From: Perca fluviatilis
Lineage: Eukaryota > Chordata > Actinopteri > Perciformes > Percidae
Assembly: GCF_010015445.1 (NCBI RefSeq)
Contig: NC_053116.1
Span: 25,088,607 to 25,152,606, forward strand
Direction of reading: 5' to 3'
Length of the DNA stretch: 64,000 nucleotides
A program made the position numbers and the translations under genes. Of this stretch, positions 60,121-64,000 are shown one piece after another (within the stretch, counting starts at the first letter, position 1; each line of letters starts with the position of its first letter). The notes below the pieces were generated by a model. That model made no database searches. It was not told where the DNA came from and was given only the letters and a program-made list of their open reading frames with translations.

Positions 60121-60460
60121 GTTAGTGCAAATGAACCTGAGATATCAGGGTTTCAGTCTCCACCTCTGAATGGTGCCGCTTCTCAGCCGGATTACGTCTC
60201 GCCATGTCGTAAATTGTAAGGGCAAGGCCTCAAAACCGAGAATATATTGGGGCGTGGTATCTAAATTACGATCGCTTCCAGCCGCTGCATTTATCAATGT
60301 ACGACCATTCTTACGCTCTGATAGGTGTGATACGAACGTTTCATGAATCACACGTGAAGCCTGTCGTAAGACGATTTCTGCGCTCATATCTGCAGTGGTT
60401 TCTACGTTAGGTTGATAAATGAGGGCCTATGTGTGTATGTAGCAGGTTTATATCCACCAG

Positions 60461-60461
<1 letters not shown>

Positions 60462-60524
<63 letters not shown>
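60462..60524. repeat. (GT)n microsatellite
   Basis: About 31 GT units between the Harbinger and hAT elements. Confidence 0.96.
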
Positions 60525-60526
<2 letters not shown>

Positions 60527-60687
60527 TTGGGAGAGAGGTTTTAGAGTGATAGGGCTGCCCAAGGTCAGGAGCTGTGAGGGGTCCAGTCCACACTCTGTAC
60601 TTGGGCCATGCATAACTTGAACCAGTCAACCTCTGGTTCCCAAGCCAAGTCCCCACGGACAAAGCTACTGCCGCCCCTTGATAGTTA

Positions 60688-62452
60688 CAGGGTTTCCGCG
60701 GGTCATTAAAAAGCATGAAAAGTAATTAAATAGATTTGGTGAAAATTCAGGCATGAACTGGCATGAAAAAGCATGAACTTCGATGTTCAAAGGCATTACA
60801 AATTATGTAAACTTGATGGAATAAAAACATTGTTTTTCACGATATATATTTTGATCAGAAGTATAGCATAATGGTTGACAGGCGGAACCTTTTAATTGGC
60901 TGTTTTTTACGGCTGGTGCACAAAGTCGCGACACCGGATGCTAGTAATGCAACGTGCGGTGAGTGTGAGTCTACTGTCTATGGTGTGAGTGAGTGTACGC
61001 TGTGGCGAAAGAACGGAGGAAATATCAAATGACGGAAAAATGCAAGTTTCAGCAGAAGTGGTTGGAGGATGAACTATTCAGAACCTGGTTAAAGCCCGTC
61101 GACGGTAAACCCGGAGAGGCATTTTGCAGCGTGAGCAAAAAAAAAACTTTGCACAATGGGCGTCAATGCGGTGAAATCACACATGCAGTCCGAGAGTCAC
61201 AAGTCAGCGCTTAAAGGCAGGCAGCAGTAAACTGTTTAGAATTTTTTTGCCGTGACCAGCAACGCAACTTCTGCTGTCACCACCACACCTGCAGCTGCCG
61301 CTGCTACCACCACTCCTGCCGTAGGCCCCAGCGGAGCCGATACAGTGACTGCCCCCAGCAGAGCCGGGACAGCGGGGAAGACCAGCGACCTGCGAGCGGC
61401 ATTTGGCTCGAATGCGACTTTGGAAGCGGAGGTGCTCTGGTGTCTGAACACTGCAGTGAAGCACATAACTGAAAAAACTGTTGAGGCCCAGAGACTAATC
61501 TGTGACCACGTTAGAGCTTGTGGGGGTGTTCTCAAAGTGTCCCTCACAAAAGAACTACTGGCTTCTGTAGCCTCAGCCAGGACAAAATACAGGATGTACC
61601 TCGATGAAAAAAGAGAGGTTGCAATGCGTGGACTTAAAAGAAAAGCACTAGAGGACGAGCTGGAAGCACTGAGAAAGAAAAAGGCTGTGTTAACAGAGGT
61701 GTGCGCCAGCCTTCAGAAGGACGCTGATGACCTTGCTGAGAAAGCTGAAAGCAAAGCAGGGACACTCATGGCTCAAATGATCACCAAGTCAAATACTCTA
61801 AGGAGGAGACACAAGGACAAATGCCTCGAACTGAAAAACGTTGAGACAGAGTTGGAGCAAAAAGGAAAGGAACTAAGACATATGCACTAATGGCTCCCCA
61901 TGGATGGATTTTTCTCACCTGGATCCTGAGTGTGGGTGTGGGTGGGTGTGGTGAGGAGAACAGAGGGTATCCCCCCCTTAGACCAAAGTCTGGCTACACC
62001 CTGTTTCAATACCAGCTTTCAGTTCAGATGGCGGTGCTTACTTGAAGTTAGTCTAACTTTTGGGACTGGATGACATGATTTTGTCGAATTTGCCTACTGC
62101 CGTAAGCAGTATAGGTTCATTACTTTTAATTATCGGTGCATGTTGTTTTGAGATCCGCGGGGCAGAGACGCGAGCTGCTCAGTGAACAGTGTTTTAAATA
62201 TTTGTATTTCTGTTGTGTTCTTATTTTGTGAAGCCCTTTGTGTTGTGTTTAATGACTGTAAACCGTCTTGTGAGCCATCTGACAGTTAAATTTGGATTTT
62301 CAAATATAAAAAATTGGCATTGTCAAATGCTTACAATTTGTGTGTGAAAGTATCTGCAGTTGGACATGGGCATGAAATTAGTTTTTAAAATGGCATGAAA
62401 AAGGGCATGAAAAAGCATGAAATGAGATTTGCTGATACCTGCAGAAACCCTG
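60688..62452 (+). mobile_element. hAT-type element with BED and C-terminal coding remnants
   Basis: The termini CAGGGTTTCCGCGGGT and the inverted right end ATACCTGCAGAAACCCTG, plus subterminal AAAGCATGAA repeats at both sides, mark the ends. An 8-bp duplication is not evident (GATAGTTA against TAATAATA), so the assignment rests on termini and protein remnants. The coding strand is + and the catalytic RNase-H-like core is missing. Confidence 0.7.
61029..61890 (+). pseudogene. Internally deleted hAT transposase: BED finger plus coiled-coil tail
   Basis: From ATG 61029, CKFQQKWLEDELFRTWLKPV and GEAFCSV are the N-terminal half of a BED-type finger. A frameshift in the A run near 61135-61145 moves the rest (GVNAVKSHMQSESHKS) to another frame. 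Two stops (61228, 61237) follow in the linker. Then 61240-61890 is open for 217 codons: a Thr/Ala-rich linker, GSNATLEAEVLWCLNTAVKH, and a predicted coiled coil rich in Lys, Glu and Leu (ALEDELEALRKKK, ELEQKGKELRHMH). The DDE core expected after EVLWCL is absent. The downstream ORF has no ATG near its start (GTG at 61252). Confidence 0.65.
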
Positions 62453-62493
62453 TAATAATATGGTACTGCTATGACATCATATATATGGATATT

Positions 62494-62810
62494 AGGGGTG
62501 TGAATCTTCACTGGTCTCACGATTCATTTACGATTAACCTGTCAACGATTTGATATCACGATGCATTACAATGCATCACGACAACGATATTATACATTGC
62601 TACACATGGTTTTCATTAACAAATTCAAGCAGTCAGATATATTTTAACTCCCTTTTTTTATTGTATCTGCTCTTAAAAAAGACACTTCCTGAATGTAGCG
62701 GAGTCTGAACACAGCAGACAACAGACAAAAGGCAAAAACAAAAAAAGCAGCGACCGGAACATCAACAAGTAACATCAGTAGGCAATAATCGATTATGGTT
62801 TGTCACTGCA
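62494..62810. mobile_element. Single end of another hAT-like element
   Basis: AGGGGTGTGAATCTTCACTG then CTCACGATTCATTTACGATT resembles the terminus of a common fish hAT family. I found no matching inverted right end before the SINE, so it is truncated. AT-rich and non-coding. Confidence 0.4.
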
Positions 62811-62882
62811 TCAATTAATATATATAAAATAATGTTACAGACTGTCTCAGGGAATGAAACAACAGGTAAAATTAAAGAATTG

Positions 62883-63040
62883 TTGGGGCAGCCTCTAGCT
62901 CACCCAGTAAGAACATTCGCCCCATGTTGGCTGAGTCCTGCAGCGGCGCAGGTTCGGGTCCGACCTGCTGGCCTTTGCTGCGTGTCATCCCCCATCTCTC
63001 TCCCACTTTCATGCCTATTCAATGTATTTATGTAATAAAT
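62883..63040 (+). mobile_element. tRNA-derived SINE
   Basis: The head reads GCCTCTAGCTCACCCAGTAA with A-box character. The B box is GGTTCGGGTCC at 62951-62961. The body, GACCTGCTGGCCTTTGCTGC then GTGTCATCCCCCATCTCTCT, is typical of a fish tRNA-SINE. The spurious frames at 62832-63109 run through it and do not represent a gene. Confidence 0.68.
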
Positions 63041-63510
63041 GGAAAAGCCCCAAACAATTATCAGAATTTAGTATTGCACTTCCATAGTGAGTTGAGGGAC
63101 TCACAATAGACAGATTTGATGCTGCTGAGGCTGAGACATCCTGTTTTTTAGTCTCCAGTATGGGTCAAACTCCAAAAACACTGGATCATACATACAGGCC
63201 AGTAGTACTAACCATGACCAGTAAACTGATCTTCATGTACACACACTAAAGTATCAGATATTATCATAATGTGGAATCACCACCTCTCTGAGCTTTATAA
63301 AGATACTGTAGTTTGTATTGCATTGGATTACATTACATTACAATACATTGTATCCTATATATTTATTTTCAAAGTTAAATTACAACAATGTGTCATTAAA
63401 ATCACTAAAATGCTTTGCTAAATTTAACGTGGCACCACAATAGAATTGCCACTTGTTTTTAGGTGAATTAGAATTTAAGGCATGACAAATGGAAAAAGGA
63501 GAGTCTAGCT

Positions 63511-63729
63511 AAACTCCGCACAGAGCCGCTGCAAAATTGTAGTCTAGCTAGCTGTCTCAATTTACCATGCAGAGATCTGAGGAGTAGTCAACAATAGTCA
63601 TCATTAATCCACAGAATTTGAAATTCCAACACAAAGAAAGCAGAAGGAAACAGAAAAGACATGCATCCGGCGGAATTTCCTGCGGCACCGGAGCAATCCT
63701 GGAAGTGGAACGTCAAGGAAATAGGCTAC
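63511..63729 (+). mobile_element. hAT-type MITE, copy 5, truncated and deleted
   Basis: It starts within the family at CTCCGCACAGAGCCGCTGCA, jumps to TAGTCTAGCTAGCTGTCTCA, and continues to the GGAAGTGGAACGTC and ATAGGCTA end. The left terminus is lost, and an internal deletion joins at about 63540. Confidence 0.75.
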
Positions 63730-63792
63730 TGTGTGTGCAACAGTATCTTTTTTTGTTTTGTTATAAGGCTTCTGCTCTTCTTCCATGTTCAG

Positions 63793-63917
63793 GTCATCTC
63801 AGCCAGCTGAGCCAGCAGCAGCAACAACACAGGCTGCCTCTGGGACACTTCCAGGTGAGACGCATGCTCACTGCAGACGACATCCAGGATGACTTTGACT
63901 GGGACTCCATTGTCTAA
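63793..63917 (+). CDS. foxj3: foxj3 coding exon 11: C-terminus
   Basis: Completes codon 579 and encodes 580-619, then TAA at 63915-63917. It begins HLSQLSQQQQQHRLPLGHFQ and ends [19 protein letters not shown], nearly identical to the mammalian FOXJ3 end ([20 protein letters not shown]). The acidic tail with an aromatic core resembles a transactivation motif, by inference. The acceptor is CTTCCATGTTCAG. Confidence 0.96.
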
Positions 63918-64000
63918 ACTGAGCCGTTGGTGGAACAGAGGGATGAAGAGAGAGACTGGAGATGAGAGAGAGAGAGAGAGACAGAGAGAGAGACACATGT
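63918..64000 (+). other. foxj3: foxj3 3' UTR, 5' part
   Basis: Sequence after the stop codon, including a GA-rich simple repeat at 63964-63994. No polyadenylation signal occurs before the window ends, so the UTR continues outside. Confidence 0.85.

Larger units (their letters stand above)
59167..60427 (+). mobile_element. Harbinger-type element B, internally deleted
   Basis: The termini GGCCCTCATTTAT and ATAAATGAGGGCC are inverted and flanked by TAT on both sides (59164-59166, 60428-60430). Subterminal sequence is rich in TACG/CGTA words. At 1261 bp it keeps only scraps of the two genes of an autonomous element: a fused transposase start and end on the + strand and a Myb-like fragment on the minus strand. 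Confidence 0.78.
59113..63792 (+). other. foxj3 coding intron 10 (4.7 kb), mostly transposons
   Basis: In order: Harbinger element B, a GT repeat, a hAT element with coding remnants, a further hAT-like end, a tRNA-SINE and a MITE fragment that ends 63 bp before the last acceptor. Only short unique segments lie between (60.53-60.68 and 63.05-63.5 kb). Confidence 0.85.

Noticed and set aside
61252..61890. 212-codon ORF as a host gene
   Set aside because: It lies wholly between hAT termini, lacks an ATG near its start, and continues the frame of an upstream BED-finger remnant, so it is transposase debris.

Overview
The window is vertebrate nuclear DNA from a ray-finned fish, probably a percomorph teleost. 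The coding exons carry long introns with GT..AG ends. Those introns are packed with (CA)n/(GT)n microsatellites, Tc1/mariner, hAT-like and Harbinger-like DNA transposons, tRNA-derived SINEs and CR1/L2-type LINE tails. Nothing in it looks prokaryotic: there is no operon, CRISPR array, rRNA or stand-alone tRNA gene.

One host gene fills the window on the + strand: foxj3, a forkhead transcription factor. I place eleven coding exons (10698-11057, 29667-29741, 32892-32975, 39440-39541, 44488-44643, 51041-51248, 53686-53970, 55190-55279, 58243-58515, 59011-59112, 63793-63917). Their phases agree at every junction. Together they total 1860 nt, or 619 codons plus stop, close to the length I recall for mammalian FOXJ3 (about 620 residues). 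The forkhead domain is split over coding exons 1-3, a basic nuclear-localisation-like cluster follows in exon 3, Gln/His/Pro-rich low-complexity regions lie in exons 6, 7 and 9, and the acidic C-terminus ending DDFDWDSIV is in exon 11. A GC-richer block near 262-588 ending in a strong donor, a candidate exon at 10154-10277, and the 5' part of the first coding exon are the likely untranslated leader. The 3' UTR starts at 63918 and runs off the window.

The rest is intron. The 5' leader intron (589-10153) holds a SINE and a minus-strand LINE remnant. Coding intron 1 (18.6 kb) holds satellite-like modules, LINE and SINE fragments, several terminal-inverted-repeat elements (one nested in another) and many CA repeats. 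Introns 3 and 4 contain nested DNA transposons with readable 8-bp target duplications and three good copies of one roughly 440-bp hAT-type MITE. Intron 5 has a Harbinger derivative with a transposase C-terminal remnant. Intron 8 has a full-length Tc1-like element with a broken transposase. Intron 10 is mostly transposon: a second Harbinger derivative, an internally deleted hAT element keeping BED-finger and C-terminal coiled-coil coding parts, a SINE, and a MITE fragment close to the last exon.

The most interesting host-side observations are two symmetric, frame-preserving exons whose acceptors sit directly behind long TG tracts with poor polypyrimidine tracts, a His/Gly-rich insert just before the forkhead domain, and tandem in-frame donors at coding exon 10. 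I did not find a credible new multi-gene system. The novelty lies in gene architecture and transposon structure.
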